A DNA stretch of 64,000 bases, taken from the NCBI GenBank assembly GCA_017302015.1, contig JAFLEE010000009.1:33361-97360 (forward strand), read 5' to 3'. The notes under the pieces were generated by a model. That model was given only the letters and a program-made list of their open reading frames with translations. It had not been told where the DNA came from and did not search any database. The number at the start of each line of letters is the position of its first letter. Position 1 is the first letter of the stretch. Shown piece after piece: positions 1 to 8,848 of the stretch. The DNA is from Spirochaetota bacterium. Lineage in GTDB: Bacteria; Spirochaetota; UBA12135; COTS27; JAFLEE01. The translations under genes and the position numbers were made by a program.

Positions 1-912
1 ATGCTCTTCCCCCTTTGGGCGGTGCTGGCGATCCCCATCCTCCTCTCGGCCCCGGCGCTCTACCCGTGGGCCGATACGGAGCGCGCGGCCCACGACCCCG
101 TGCTCGTCCAGCGCCTCGCGTTCATGAACCTCCCCTTCTTCTCGCTGCGGGGCCTCGCCTATCTCGGCGTCTTCTTCGGCCTCGCCCTCCTCCTGCGCCG
201 GTCGTCGCTCGCGGGGCGCCCCACCATCGACCGCATGCGCTTCCTCGCCGGCCCCGGGATGGTCGCCTTCGCGCTCTGCGCCACCTTCGCGGCCTTCGAT
301 TGGGTGATGTCCCTCGCCGGAACCTGGTACAGCACGATCTTCGGGATCTATTTCTTCGTCGGAGCGGCGACGGGGGCCCTGGGCCTTTGGCTCTTCCTCA
401 CCGCCCTCCTCGAGCGCCGCGGGCTCTGGGGCGTTCCCGTGGGGGTGGAGCACCGCCACGACCTGGCGAAGTACCTCTACACCCTGACGCTCTTTTGGGC
501 CCATGTGGCCTTCCTCCAGTTCCTCCTGATATGGTACGCCAAACTCCCCGAGGAGACCTTCTACTACGCCGTGCGCAGCCGCTACGGTTGGGAATGGGTG
601 ACGGGAGCGCTCATGGTCGGGCACCTCCTCCTGCCGATCTTCCTCTTCATGGGGCGCCGGGCCAAGCGGAGCCTCGCCCTCGGGGGATTCTTCGGCTTGT
701 GGATGCTCCTGATGCACGCCCTGGATGTCTGGTGGATGACCGCCCCCTCCAATTTCCCCATGCGTCGGTTGGGCGCCGTTGAGATTCTCTGCTTCCTCGG
801 CTTCGGCCTGCTGGCCGTCGGCGGGGTCCTGCGCCTCCTGGGCCGCTCGCCGCTCGTTCCCGACCAGGATCCCCGCCTCGAGGCCTCGCTGAAACTTAGG
901 AGCGAACCATGA
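1..912 (+). CDS. actF: Alternative complex III subunit ActF, C-terminal part (cut by window start)
   Basis: Polytopic membrane protein with about eight hydrophobic segments, resembling the NrfD-like quinol-binding subunit ActF of alternative complex III, which oxidises quinol and passes electrons to cytochrome c or a caa3 oxidase. It directly precedes a small membrane protein, SCO and caa3 oxidase genes, the usual ACIII-oxidase order. The open frame begins at base 1 and the visible 303 residues are shorter than typical ActF (about 400), so the first ATG is probably internal and the N-terminal helices lie outside the window. The C-terminus (residues about 280-303) is soluble and charged. The stop overlaps the next start by 4 nt. 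Another NrfD-like subunit (ActC) is possible but less likely given the position. Confidence 0.75.
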   Translation: MLFPLWAVLAIPILLSAPALYPWADTERAAHDPVLVQRLAFMNLPFFSLRGLAYLGVFFGLALLLRRSSLAGRPTIDRMRFLAGPGMVAFALCATFAAFDWVMSLAGTWYSTIFGIYFFVGAATGALGLWLFLTALLERRGLWGVPVGVEHRHDLAKYLYTLTLFWAHVAFLQFLLIWYAKLPEETFYYAVRSRYGWEWVTGALMVGHLLLPIFLFMGRRAKRSLALGGFFGLWMLLMHALDVWWMTAPSNFPMRRLGAVEILCFLGFGLLAVGGVLRLLGRSPLVPDQDPRLEASLKLRSEP

Positions 913-1214
913 GCGGCGTCCCGGGGAACGCGGCGCACGGCGAGCCCGCCTCCAAGCCCATCGCCTTCTGGGTGCTGGGCGCGGGGATCTTCGTGGCGGT
1001 GATCGTTGTCGTCACGGTGCTCATCTACCGGCACCTCTTGGAACGCTCCCAGGACGCGGCCGAAGCCGCGCTCCCCGCCCGGGAGTGGACGGTGCTCCGC
1101 GAGAACGAACGGAAGGATTTGGAAAAAGCCTATTGGCTCGACCGGAGCGCCGGGAAGGTCCACCTCCCCATCGGCGCCGCCATGGAGAAGGTCGTGAAGG
1201 AATATTCCCGGTGA
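909..1214 (+). CDS. Small single-TM protein of ACIII/caa3 operon
   Basis: 101 residues: a short N-terminal tail, one membrane helix (about residues 20-42), then a charged domain ending in a pattern (YWLDR..GKVHLPI..AME) seen in small proteins placed just before SCO in ACIII-oxidase operons of other phyla. The ATG overlaps the actF stop as ATGA, and its own stop overlaps the GTG of the SCO gene as GTGA, so translation is probably coupled across three genes. Likely inner membrane, with the C-terminal domain outside the cytoplasm, perhaps helping complex assembly. No catalytic residues are seen; the role is inferred from context only. Confidence 0.7.
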   Translation: MSGVPGNAAHGEPASKPIAFWVLGAGIFVAVIVVVTVLIYRHLLERSQDAAEAALPAREWTVLRENERKDLEKAYWLDRSAGKVHLPIGAAMEKVVKEYSR

Positions 1215-1999
1215 GGAAGTTCTGGGCGCTGCTCCTCGTCGGTGCGGGCCTTTCGATCGCGGCCGAGTTGCCGCATAAACTGGAGGGGGTGCGCATCGAG
1301 GAGCGCCTCGGGGCGACCGTGCCCGCCTCTCCCGCCGTCTTTCGTGACGAGACGGGAAAGGAAATCCCGTTTTCGGCCCTCTTCGACGGGAAACGCCCCG
1401 TGATCCTCGTCATCGCCTATTTCCGCTGCCCCATGCTCTGCGGCCTCGTGCAGGGTGCGGTGGTCAACGGGGTCAACGGGATGGGCCTCACGGCGGGGGC
1501 CGACTACCGCATCGTCACGGTCAGCATGGATCCCAAGGATACCGTCGTGGAAGCGGCCAAGAACGCAGGGCGCTACCGGGCACTCCTCAAGAATCGGACC
1601 GGGGACGACGCGTGGACGTTCCTCACCGGCGAGACCCCCGAGATCCGCAAGGTCGCCGATGCCGCGGGGTTCATTTACCGCTACGACCCGGCCAGCGGCG
1701 AGTATCTCCACGCCGCCGGGATATTCGTCCTCACACCGCGGGGCAAGATCTCGCGCGTCTTCACCGGGGCCCTCTACAAGAGTTTCGACCTGAAGCTCGC
1801 CCTCCTCGAGGCGAAGGAGGGGCTCGCTCGCAGCGCGGCGGAGCATTTCCTGCTCTATTGCTACCAGTACAACCCCAAGCAAGAGGGCTACGGACTCAAG
1901 GCGATGGTGCTCATGCGCCTCGGCGGGGCCCTCGCGGTGCTCTCCCTCGTGCTCCTCTTCATCCTGCTTACCCGCCCGAAAAAAACCAAGCCCGCCTGA
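1211..1999 (+). CDS. senC: SCO1/SenC copper chaperone for cytochrome oxidase
   Basis: Thioredoxin-fold SCO protein that delivers copper to the CuA site of oxidase subunit II. I place the start at GTG 1211, because it overlaps the previous stop as GTGA, has a GAAGGA sequence about 9 nt upstream, and gives a clean hydrophobic signal or anchor (residues 2-18); an in-frame ATG at 1085 would overlap most of the previous gene. The copper ligands are visible: CPMLC (C73, C77) and a His in the EYLHAAGIF segment (H167). After the SCO domain a CYQYNP segment leads to a C-terminal membrane helix (about residues 233-255), a long-form architecture common beside caa3 oxidases. It lies between ACIII and oxidase genes. 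Confidence 0.9.
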   Translation: MRKFWALLLVGAGLSIAAELPHKLEGVRIEERLGATVPASPAVFRDETGKEIPFSALFDGKRPVILVIAYFRCPMLCGLVQGAVVNGVNGMGLTAGADYRIVTVSMDPKDTVVEAAKNAGRYRALLKNRTGDDAWTFLTGETPEIRKVADAAGFIYRYDPASGEYLHAAGIFVLTPRGKISRVFTGALYKSFDLKLALLEAKEGLARSAAEHFLLYCYQYNPKQEGYGLKAMVLMRLGGALAVLSLVLLFILLTRPKKTKPA

Positions 2000-2006
2000 G
2001 ATCCCC

Positions 2007-2978
2007 ATGGCCCCACCCCTCGTCACCAACGAAAGCCTCATGCACCTGGGAGACCTCTGGTTCCCCACCCTCGCCGAGAAGGCCATGGGCGGGGTCGACC
2101 TGCTCTATTGGGGGATCTTCTGGGTTTCCGTGGGGCTGGGCGCCGCGATCTTCGGGGTGGCGGTCTATCTCGGCATGAAGTACCGCCGCGGGAGCGCCGC
2201 GGCGCGCCCCGAATCGGAGCACCAGGGCATGGCGATGGAGGTGGCGTGGACGGTCATCCCCCTGGTGCTGGTGCTCAGCGTCTTCGTGTGGTCGTTCCTG
2301 GACCACCTGCGCTCGGTGGTGCCCCCGGCGGACGCCTATGAAGTTCGGGTGCTGGGCAAGAAGTGGTTCTGGCAATTCGAATACCCCCAAGCGGGCGTCA
2401 CCGCCATCAACGACCTCGTGGTGCCGGTCAACCGGAACATCAAGCTCAATATGTCGTCGGAAGACGTCATCCACAGCTTCTTCCTGCCCAATTTCCGGCG
2501 CAAGAAAGACGTGCTCCCCAACCGCACGACCTCGCTCTGGTTCCACGCGGACCGCGAGGGGAAGTACCAGATCTTCTGCGCGGAATATTGCGGCGACGGG
2601 CACTCGGTCATGCTCGGGAACCTCCTCGTGGTCTCGCAGGAGGCCTTCGACCAGTACCTCGCCAAGGCCAGCGCGACCTCCGACGAACCGCTGCCCCAAT
2701 TGGGGAAGAAACTCTACCAGTCCAAGGCCTGCTTCACCTGCCATACCGTCGACGGCTCGGCGGGAACGGGCCCCTCGCTCCTGGGCCTCTATGGTAAAAA
2801 GAGGCGGTTCGCCGACGGGTCGTCCCTCGACGCCGACGAGAATTACCTGCGGGAAAGCCTGCTGGTGCCGGCGGCGAGAGTGGTGCAGGGATTCCAGCCC
2901 GTCATGCCCACCTACCAGGGCCTCCTCAAGGAAAGGGAAATCACCGCCATGATCGAATACCTGAAGGGCCTGAAATGA
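2007..2978 (+). CDS. coxB: caa3 cytochrome c oxidase subunit II with fused cytochrome c
   Basis: 323 residues. Two N-terminal membrane helices (about 30-55 and 79-98) are followed by a periplasmic cupredoxin domain with a complete CuA centre: H156 and the C191-x-E-x-C195-x3-H199-x2-M202 cluster. A C-terminal cytochrome c domain carries CFTCH (C242, C245, H246) and a likely axial Met in QPVMPTY (M300). This fusion defines caa3 oxidases, which accept electrons directly, here probably from ACIII encoded just upstream. It follows the SCO gene by 7 nt and its stop overlaps the subunit I start (ATGA). Confidence 0.96.
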   Translation: MAPPLVTNESLMHLGDLWFPTLAEKAMGGVDLLYWGIFWVSVGLGAAIFGVAVYLGMKYRRGSAAARPESEHQGMAMEVAWTVIPLVLVLSVFVWSFLDHLRSVVPPADAYEVRVLGKKWFWQFEYPQAGVTAINDLVVPVNRNIKLNMSSEDVIHSFFLPNFRRKKDVLPNRTTSLWFHADREGKYQIFCAEYCGDGHSVMLGNLLVVSQEAFDQYLAKASATSDEPLPQLGKKLYQSKACFTCHTVDGSAGTGPSLLGLYGKKRRFADGSSLDADENYLRESLLVPAARVVQGFQPVMPTYQGLLKEREITAMIEYLKGLK

Positions 2979-4615
2979 GCCACCACCCCGACCCCAACGC
3001 CTCCTACCTCGAATCGCCCGCGGGGTTCTGGCCCTGGCTGAAGAGCTGGCTCTTCACCCTCGACCACAAGCGCATCGGCATCCTCTATTTCCTGGGGATC
3101 GTCTTCTCCTTCGGCCTCGGCGGGTTCTTCGCCATGGTCATCCGCATCGAGCTCCTGAGGCCCCACGGCCTCATGCTCACCCATACCCAATACAACCAGG
3201 TGTTCACCCTCCACGGGGCGGTGATGGTCTTCCTCTTCATCATCCCGAGCATTCCCGCGACCATCGGTAATTTCGTGCTGCCGCTGCTCCTCGGCGCCAA
3301 GGACGTGGCCTTTCCACGCCTCAACCTGCTCTCCTTCTATATCTACCTCCTCGGCGCCGTGCTGGCGATCTTTTCGCTCTTCTCCGGCGCCGTCGACACG
3401 GGGTGGACGTTCTACACGCCCTATTCGACCCAGACCGGCACGGCGGTCATCTCCATGACCCTGGCCGCCTTCGTGCTCGGCTTCTCCTCGATCCTCACGG
3501 GCATCAACTTCATCGTCACGATCCACAAGCTGCGGGCGCCCGGCATGGGCTGGTTCCGCATACCGCTCTTCGCGTGGGCCACCTACGCCACCTCCATCAT
3601 CCAGATCCTGGCCACCCCGGTGCTGGCGATCACCCTCGTCCTGCTCATCCTGGAGCGCACCCTGGGCCTGGGCATCTTCGACCCGGCCCTGGGGGGCGAT
3701 CCCGTCCTCTTCCAGCACTTCTTCTGGTTCTATAGCCACCCGGCGGTCTACATCATGATCCTGCCTGCCATGGGGGTCATGAGCGAGATCATCACCACCC
3801 ACGCCCAGAAGGACATCTTCGGCTACCGGTTCGTGGCCTTCTCGAGCATCGCCATCGCGGTGATCTCGTTCCTGGTCTGGGGCCACCACATGTACGTCAG
3901 CGGCCAATCGCTCTACGCCAACATGATCTTCTCGGTGCTCACCCTGCTCGTGGCCATCCCCTCCGCCATCAAGGTCTTCAATTGGGTCGCCACCCTCTAC
4001 GGCGGCCATATCCATTGGCGCGTGCCCTTCCTCTACGCCATGGGGTTCATCTTCCTCTTCCTCATCGGCGGCTTCACCGGCATCATCCTGGCGCTGCTCT
4101 CCCTCGACGTCCACCTGCACGACACCTACTTCATCGTCGCCCATTTCCATTACGTGATGGTGGGCGGCACGGTCATGGCGTTCGTGGGGGCGCTGCACCA
4201 CTGGTGGCCGAAGATGTTCGGGAGGATGTACTCGGAGAATTGGGCCCGCGTGGCGTTCGTCCTCGTCTTCCTGGGCTTCAACCTCACCTTCTTCGTCCAG
4301 TTCATCCTGGGCAGCAAGGGCATGCCGCGGCGCTACCACAATTACCTCGACCAGTTCCAGCCGCTCCACGCCTTCTCCACCTTCGGATCCTGGGTGCTCG
4401 GGCTCGGCTTCATCGTCATGACCGTCTACCTCATCCATTCGGCCTTCCGCGGGAAGAAGGCTCCCGCGAACCCGTGGGAAAGCCGCACCCTGGAGTGGCA
4501 GACCGCTTCGCCGCCGACGACGGGGAATTTCGAGGGGACGCCCACGGTGACGGGCGGGCCCTATGATTACCCGCGCGCCGGCGCCGCGGCGGGGCGGAAC
4601 GGGCGGCCCGAATGA
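2975..4615 (+). CDS. coxA: Cytochrome c oxidase subunit I, A2-type caa3
   Basis: 546-residue catalytic subunit with about 12-13 membrane helices and all heme-copper ligands: H80 (low-spin heme), H255 and Y259 in YSHPAVY (CuB and cross-linked Tyr), H304-H305 (CuB), and H390 and H392 in VAHFHYV (heme a3 and low-spin heme). The motif is YSHPAV rather than GHPEV, so the D-channel Glu is replaced by a Tyr-Ser pair, the mark of A2-type oxidases such as those of Rhodothermus and Thermus caa3. It reduces O2 to water and pumps protons. The start overlaps coxB by 4 nt and the stop overlaps subunit III by 4 nt. Confidence 0.97.
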   Translation: MSHHPDPNASYLESPAGFWPWLKSWLFTLDHKRIGILYFLGIVFSFGLGGFFAMVIRIELLRPHGLMLTHTQYNQVFTLHGAVMVFLFIIPSIPATIGNFVLPLLLGAKDVAFPRLNLLSFYIYLLGAVLAIFSLFSGAVDTGWTFYTPYSTQTGTAVISMTLAAFVLGFSSILTGINFIVTIHKLRAPGMGWFRIPLFAWATYATSIIQILATPVLAITLVLLILERTLGLGIFDPALGGDPVLFQHFFWFYSHPAVYIMILPAMGVMSEIITTHAQKDIFGYRFVAFSSIAIAVISFLVWGHHMYVSGQSLYANMIFSVLTLLVAIPSAIKVFNWVATLYGGHIHWRVPFLYAMGFIFLFLIGGFTGIILALLSLDVHLHDTYFIVAHFHYVMVGGTVMAFVGALHHWWPKMFGRMYSENWARVAFVLVFLGFNLTFFVQFILGSKGMPRRYHNYLDQFQPLHAFSTFGSWVLGLGFIVMTVYLIHSAFRGKKAPANPWESRTLEWQTASPPTTGNFEGTPTVTGGPYDYPRAGAAAGRNGRPE

Positions 4616-5256
4616 GCCAGGTCCCCCGCAAGGAGCACCACGCCGCCCACCATTTCGACGACGCGGTGCAGGAGCGCGACGCCGCCCTATTGGGCATGTG
4701 GCTCTTCATCGGGCAGGAACTCCTGTTCTTCGGCGGCCTGGCCGTGCTCTACATCGTCATGCGCCTCCAGCATCCCGGAGCCTTCGTCGAGGGGTCGGGG
4801 CATCTCTCCTGGAAACTCGGCGGCCTCAACACGGCGTTCCTGGTGGTGAGCAGCATGACCCTGGGCCTCGCGATCCGCAGCGCCAAGCGCGACGAGGCCG
4901 GGAAGATCGTCCCCTTCCTGGGCGCCACCTTCCTGCTGGCCCTTTCGTTCCTCGTGGTGAAGGGCTTCGAGTATTCCGAGAAGATCCACCACGGCTTGGT
5001 GCCCGGGAAATGGTTCTCGGCCATCGGGGCCGATCCTTCGCTCCACGTCTTCTTCGGCATGTACTTCGCCACCACCGGGCTCCACGCGCTCCACGTGCTC
5101 ATCGGGATGGGCCTCCTCGTCTGGCTCATGCTCCGCGCGCGCCGGGGCCATTTCCATTCCGGCTACCAGACGCCGCTGGACCTCGTGAACCTCTATTGGC
5201 ACACGGTGGAACTCATCTGGATCTTCCTCTTCCCCGCCCTCTACCTGGTGAGTTAG
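4612..5256 (+). CDS. coxC: Cytochrome c oxidase subunit III
   Basis: 214 residues with five membrane helices, the size of the short subunit III of caa3/bo3-type enzymes. Family features are visible: an N-terminal [14 protein letters not shown] helix, a [19 protein letters not shown] segment with conserved His, and a C-terminal [18 protein letters not shown] helix. The subunit stabilises subunit I and the proton entry path. Its ATG overlaps the coxA stop (ATGA) and it is followed after 4 nt by subunit IV. Confidence 0.95.
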   Translation: MSQVPRKEHHAAHHFDDAVQERDAALLGMWLFIGQELLFFGGLAVLYIVMRLQHPGAFVEGSGHLSWKLGGLNTAFLVVSSMTLGLAIRSAKRDEAGKIVPFLGATFLLALSFLVVKGFEYSEKIHHGLVPGKWFSAIGADPSLHVFFGMYFATTGLHALHVLIGMGLLVWLMLRARRGHFHSGYQTPLDLVNLYWHTVELIWIFLFPALYLVS

Positions 5257-5260
5257 GCCC

Positions 5261-5656
5261 ATGGAAAGCGTCAAAACCCAATCCCTCAAATACTACTTCG
5301 CCGTCGCCGCGTCCATCCTCGTGCTCGTGGCCGCGGCCCTCGCGGTGCACGCCACGATGAAGGGCCCGGTGGCCAGCGCCCTCACCCTCGGCCTCGCCGG
5401 GCTCCAGGCGGTGGTGGTGGTGCTCTTCTCCATGGGACTGCGCAAGGAGAAGGGGTTCAACCGCCTCATCTTCGTGGCGAGCCTCATGTTCCTCGGCTTC
5501 TTCATCATCCTCACCCTGGCCGACGTGCTCACCCGCGGGGATGTGGCGAAAGACGAAGAGTTCAATTTCTCCATCAAGTCACCGGTCAAGCCGCTGACGG
5601 GCAGCAACCATACGATCGACGGGCATCCTCCGCGGCACGAGGGCCGCGCGCCATGA
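5261..5656 (+). CDS. Cytochrome c oxidase subunit IV-like membrane protein
   Basis: 131 residues with three predicted membrane helices (about 12-30, 36-58 and 65-86) and a soluble C-terminal tail. Size, topology and position between subunit III and heme O synthase fit the prokaryotic subunit IV (CtaF/CoxD-like), which helps assembly and stability but binds no cofactor. Sequence conservation in this family is low, so the call leans on context. The stop overlaps the next ATG by 4 nt. Confidence 0.85.
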   Translation: MESVKTQSLKYYFAVAASILVLVAAALAVHATMKGPVASALTLGLAGLQAVVVVLFSMGLRKEKGFNRLIFVASLMFLGFFIILTLADVLTRGDVAKDEEFNFSIKSPVKPLTGSNHTIDGHPPRHEGRAP

Positions 5657-6543
5657 GCGAAAAGGCTCCCGGCGCCGCGCGGGACCTCCTAGAATTGACC
5701 AAACCCCGGGTCGTCCAACTCGTCACGGTCACCACCGCCCTGGGCTTCGCCATCGGGAACCGGGGCTCGTTTTCCCTGCCGGTCTTCGCCGCGGCGGTCG
5801 CGGGCGCGTCCCTCGTTTGCGCCGGCGTCGGGGCGATCAACCAGGCGATGGAGGTGGAGAGCGACTCCCTCATGACGCGCACCCAGCGGCGCCCCCTGCC
5901 CACCGGGCGCCTCAGCCGGTCGTGGGCGACCGCTTTCGGGCTCGCCCTCATCCTCGGCGGCGCGGCCCTCAACGCCTGGGGCGTGGGCGCCCTCATGGCC
6001 ATCGGCGCCCTGGTCACCGCGCTCCTCTACCTGCTCGTTTATACGCCGCTAAAGACGCGCACGTGGCTCAGCACCGCCGTCGGGGCGATCCCCGGCGCGC
6101 TGCCTCCCCTGGGCGGCTTCATGGCGGCCTCCGGCGGCCTCGGTTGGCAGGGTTGGGTGCTCTTCGGGCTCCTTTTCTTCTGGCAATTCCCGCATTTCTA
6201 CGCCATCGCTTGGATCCACCGGGAGGATTACCGCCGGGGCGGCCACCTGATCCTTCCCGTGGTGGAGGACCGGGGGGACCGCACCGCGGTCCACGTGATC
6301 GCCTTCACGGCGCTGTGGGTCGTCGCCTCGTTCATTCCGCTGCGGTGGACCGGGGGGATGCCCTCCATAAGCCTGATCATCTCTTGGATCTTGCTGGCCC
6401 CCGCGGCCGTCTTCTTCATGGGACGTTCCCTGGCCTTCGCGAAACAGAGGGACATCCCCTCCGCCCGGCGCCTCCTTCGGGCTTCGGTTCTCGCCCTGCC
6501 CCTGGTCCTCGGCATCAAGTGCCTGGAACTCCTCGGGCGGTGA
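5653..6543 (+). CDS. ctaB: Protoheme IX farnesyltransferase (heme O synthase)
   Basis: 296-residue UbiA-family membrane prenyltransferase converting heme B to heme O for the adjacent oxidase. The first Asp-rich prenyl-diphosphate site is seen as N-QAMEVESDSLMTRTQRRPLPTGR (around residues 57-80), the typical CtaB signature, and further family patterns lie in the QFPHFYAIAW segment. About eight or nine helices. It overlaps the subunit IV gene by 4 nt and ends the operon 11 nt before a convergent glycosidase stop. No heme A synthase (ctaA) is in the window. Confidence 0.95.
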   Translation: MSEKAPGAARDLLELTKPRVVQLVTVTTALGFAIGNRGSFSLPVFAAAVAGASLVCAGVGAINQAMEVESDSLMTRTQRRPLPTGRLSRSWATAFGLALILGGAALNAWGVGALMAIGALVTALLYLLVYTPLKTRTWLSTAVGAIPGALPPLGGFMAASGGLGWQGWVLFGLLFFWQFPHFYAIAWIHREDYRRGGHLILPVVEDRGDRTAVHVIAFTALWVVASFIPLRWTGGMPSISLIISWILLAPAAVFFMGRSLAFAKQRDIPSARRLLRASVLALPLVLGIKCLELLGR

Positions 6544-6553
6544 CGGGTAGCGG

Positions 6554-8848
6554 CTAGGGAAGCGGCGGCGGGAGCTTCAAGGAAGCGCTCCAGGCCCCGC
6601 AGGCCACCCTCAAGGTTCCATGGGCCGTGGCCGACGGCGCGCGGATCAGGACCACGGCCCGGCCCCGATGGAGGGGAACCCGATCGCCATGGAAGGGCCC
6701 ATGCCATTCGAGGTTCCCGTTGGCCACGGCGACGAGCGAGTGACCGCCTTCGACGGCGAAGCGGGCTTCCTCCAAGGCCTCGTCGCAGAGCGTGCCCGAG
6801 GCGTCCTCGAGCAGGGCCTCGACCTGGAAGACGTCGCCGATGCGGGGCGCCGGACCGCAGGCGCGGAGACGGAGCGAAGTCGGAGAACCCGGGGTGCGGA
6901 GCGATTCAGAAAGTTCCTTCCCGCCGATCTTCGCACGGGCGGTGAGTTCGCCGGGTTCGTAGGCCACCGTCCAGCGGAAGCACCGATTGGGCTGGGCCCG
7001 CCGGGAGCCGAGGGCGCGTCCATTGAGGAAGAGCGACACCTCTTCGCCGTTGGAATAGGCTTCGACCAAGACCTCCTTCCCCGGCGTCCCGCGCCAGACC
7101 GTGGCGATGGGGGGCGGGCTCCACATGGAGGCGGGGGGTTCGGGGGATTCCCGGATGCCGAGGAATAACCGGGGTTCCGCGAGCCAATGGCAGGCCGCGA
7201 GGGAGGCCATCGGCTTGGGACGCAGGGTGGTATCGAAGAGGCCCGAGACGGAGCCGATCCTCGGCCAGGCGCGGTAGGCTTCGCCGAGGTAATCGATGCC
7301 GGCCCAGTAGAAACTGCCGAGCACCCGGTCGTCTTCCATCACGTATTGCCAGGCGTTCTTCTCCACGAAAGCCTCGCGCTTCCCGGGGAGGCTCGTGTAG
7401 TAGACGTAGTTCTCGGTGCCCATGACGAGGGCCTCGGGCGAGCGCTCCAAGATTTCCCTATACCATTGTTCGCCGTAATTGATCCCCACGAGATCGAGGG
7501 AAGCGGCCGAGGCCATCACGCGGGAGGCCTGGCCGGCCGCGTCGCCCCCGCGTTCCAGTCCCGCGAGCACCGGGCGCGTGGGATCGAGTTCCCGGACCTT
7601 CCCGCAGAGCTTCGGGAGGAGGGAATCCAAGTACGGGCTCCCCGGGTGGTCGTTCTCGTTCCCCACGCTATAGACCACGACCGAGGGGTGGTTGCGGTCG
7701 CGGCGGATCCAGGCCTCGAGGTCCTTTTCCCAGCGCTCCTCGAACTCGAGGTAATGGGGCGGTTCCCATTTGTCGGCGAACTCGTCCATGACGAGGAAGC
7801 CCAGGCGGTCGCAGAGGTCGAGGAACGCGTCGGAAGGCGGGTTGTGGCTGGTGCGGATGGCGTTGCAGCCGATCTTCTTCAGTTCCCCCAGACGGAATTC
7901 CCAGAGCGAGTCGGGCACGGCGGCGCCCACGGGCCCCCCGTCGTGGTGGAGGCAGACGCCCTTCATCTTGGTCGGCTTCCCGTTGAGGAGGAAGCCGCGG
8001 CGGGGGAGGAACTCGATGCGGCGCAGGCCGGTGAGGAGCGTCCTCTCATCGACCACGCGCCCGTCGCGGTGGAGCGCGGCGGCGAAGCGGTAGCGGGCGG
8101 GCGCGTCGGGTTCCCAGAGGTCGGGTCGTGAGACCGCGAAGGAGAAGGAGGCGGTGGAGGGGATGTCGACTTCCTTCTCCGCGCGGGCGACTTCGACGCC
8201 GCTCGGGTCGAAGAGGACCCCCTGGAGCCGGCCCCGCCCGGGGGGGCCTTGGATCTCCGCGCGCAAGTCCACCACGGCGGATTCGGCCGTCGCCCGGGGG
8301 CTCGTCACCGAGAGCCCGTGGGGCGCGAAATGGGTTTCGTCCAGGTCCCAAAGATAGGCGAGGCGGGTGAGCCCGGTGCCCGAGTACCAGCGACCGCTCG
8401 GCGCGTCGAGGGTGCTCAACCGCGCCGCCAAGACATTCCCGCCCCGGGCCATGAAGGGGGTGAGGTCGAAGAGGAAGGGGAAATAGCCGTTGGGATGGCG
8501 GCCGACGAAATACCCGTTGAGCCAAAGGGCGCACTGGCGGTAGGCGCCGTCGAACTCCACGAAATAGCGCCGAGAAGGGGACGCCTCGACTTCCAGATGC
8601 TTGCGGTACCACACCAGGCTCCCCGGGAACCAGCCATTGCGGCCGGAGTTCGTCGGGGCGCCGGGGATCGGCGCCCCTTGGGAGATGGGGGAGCGGATCG
8701 TCGCGTCATGGGGCAGATCGACCCGTTCCCAATCGGCGTCGGGCGTGGCGGGTTCGAAGGCGCCTTGGGGCGCCCCATCGCTATTGCTGTCCCAGGGATT
8801 CCCCACGGCCCGGAAGCGCCAATCGCGGCTTAGGTCAATTCTGGGCAT
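6554..8848 (-). CDS. GH2 glycoside hydrolase (beta-galactosidase type), cytoplasmic
   Basis: 764 residues with the GH2 order: N-terminal jelly-roll sugar-binding domain (about 1-180), immunoglobulin-like domain (about 185-285), TIM barrel (about 290-560), and C-terminal Ig-like domains. The barrel has KGVCLHHD...RTSHNPP, an acid/base Glu in VYSVGNEND (E398) and a nucleophile candidate in VMGTEN (E479). No signal peptide, so probably cytoplasmic. The exact specificity (beta-galactosidase, glucuronidase or other) cannot be fixed. The start overlaps the end of the upstream MATE gene by 14 nt, so the two are probably one transcript driven from the AraC-controlled promoter near 10240. The stop is 11 nt from the convergent ctaB stop. 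Confidence 0.9.
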   Translation of the reverse strand: MPRIDLSRDWRFRAVGNPWDSNSDGAPQGAFEPATPDADWERVDLPHDATIRSPISQGAPIPGAPTNSGRNGWFPGSLVWYRKHLEVEASPSRRYFVEFDGAYRQCALWLNGYFVGRHPNGYFPFLFDLTPFMARGGNVLAARLSTLDAPSGRWYSGTGLTRLAYLWDLDETHFAPHGLSVTSPRATAESAVVDLRAEIQGPPGRGRLQGVLFDPSGVEVARAEKEVDIPSTASFSFAVSRPDLWEPDAPARYRFAAALHRDGRVVDERTLLTGLRRIEFLPRRGFLLNGKPTKMKGVCLHHDGGPVGAAVPDSLWEFRLGELKKIGCNAIRTSHNPPSDAFLDLCDRLGFLVMDEFADKWEPPHYLEFEERWEKDLEAWIRRDRNHPSVVVYSVGNENDHPGSPYLDSLLPKLCGKVRELDPTRPVLAGLERGGDAAGQASRVMASAASLDLVGINYGEQWYREILERSPEALVMGTENYVYYTSLPGKREAFVEKNAWQYVMEDDRVLGSFYWAGIDYLGEAYRAWPRIGSVSGLFDTTLRPKPMASLAACHWLAEPRLFLGIRESPEPPASMWSPPPIATVWRGTPGKEVLVEAYSNGEEVSLFLNGRALGSRRAQPNRCFRWTVAYEPGELTARAKIGGKELSESLRTPGSPTSLRLRACGPAPRIGDVFQVEALLEDASGTLCDEALEEARFAVEGGHSLVAVANGNLEWHGPFHGDRVPLHRGRAVVLIRAPSATAHGTLRVACGAWSASLKLPPPLP

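Noticed and set aside
2912-4438. Long antisense open frame (508 codons) opposite subunit I
   Set aside because: Highly charged, His/Glu/Asp-rich shadow of a GC-rich real gene; no domains, no ribosome site.
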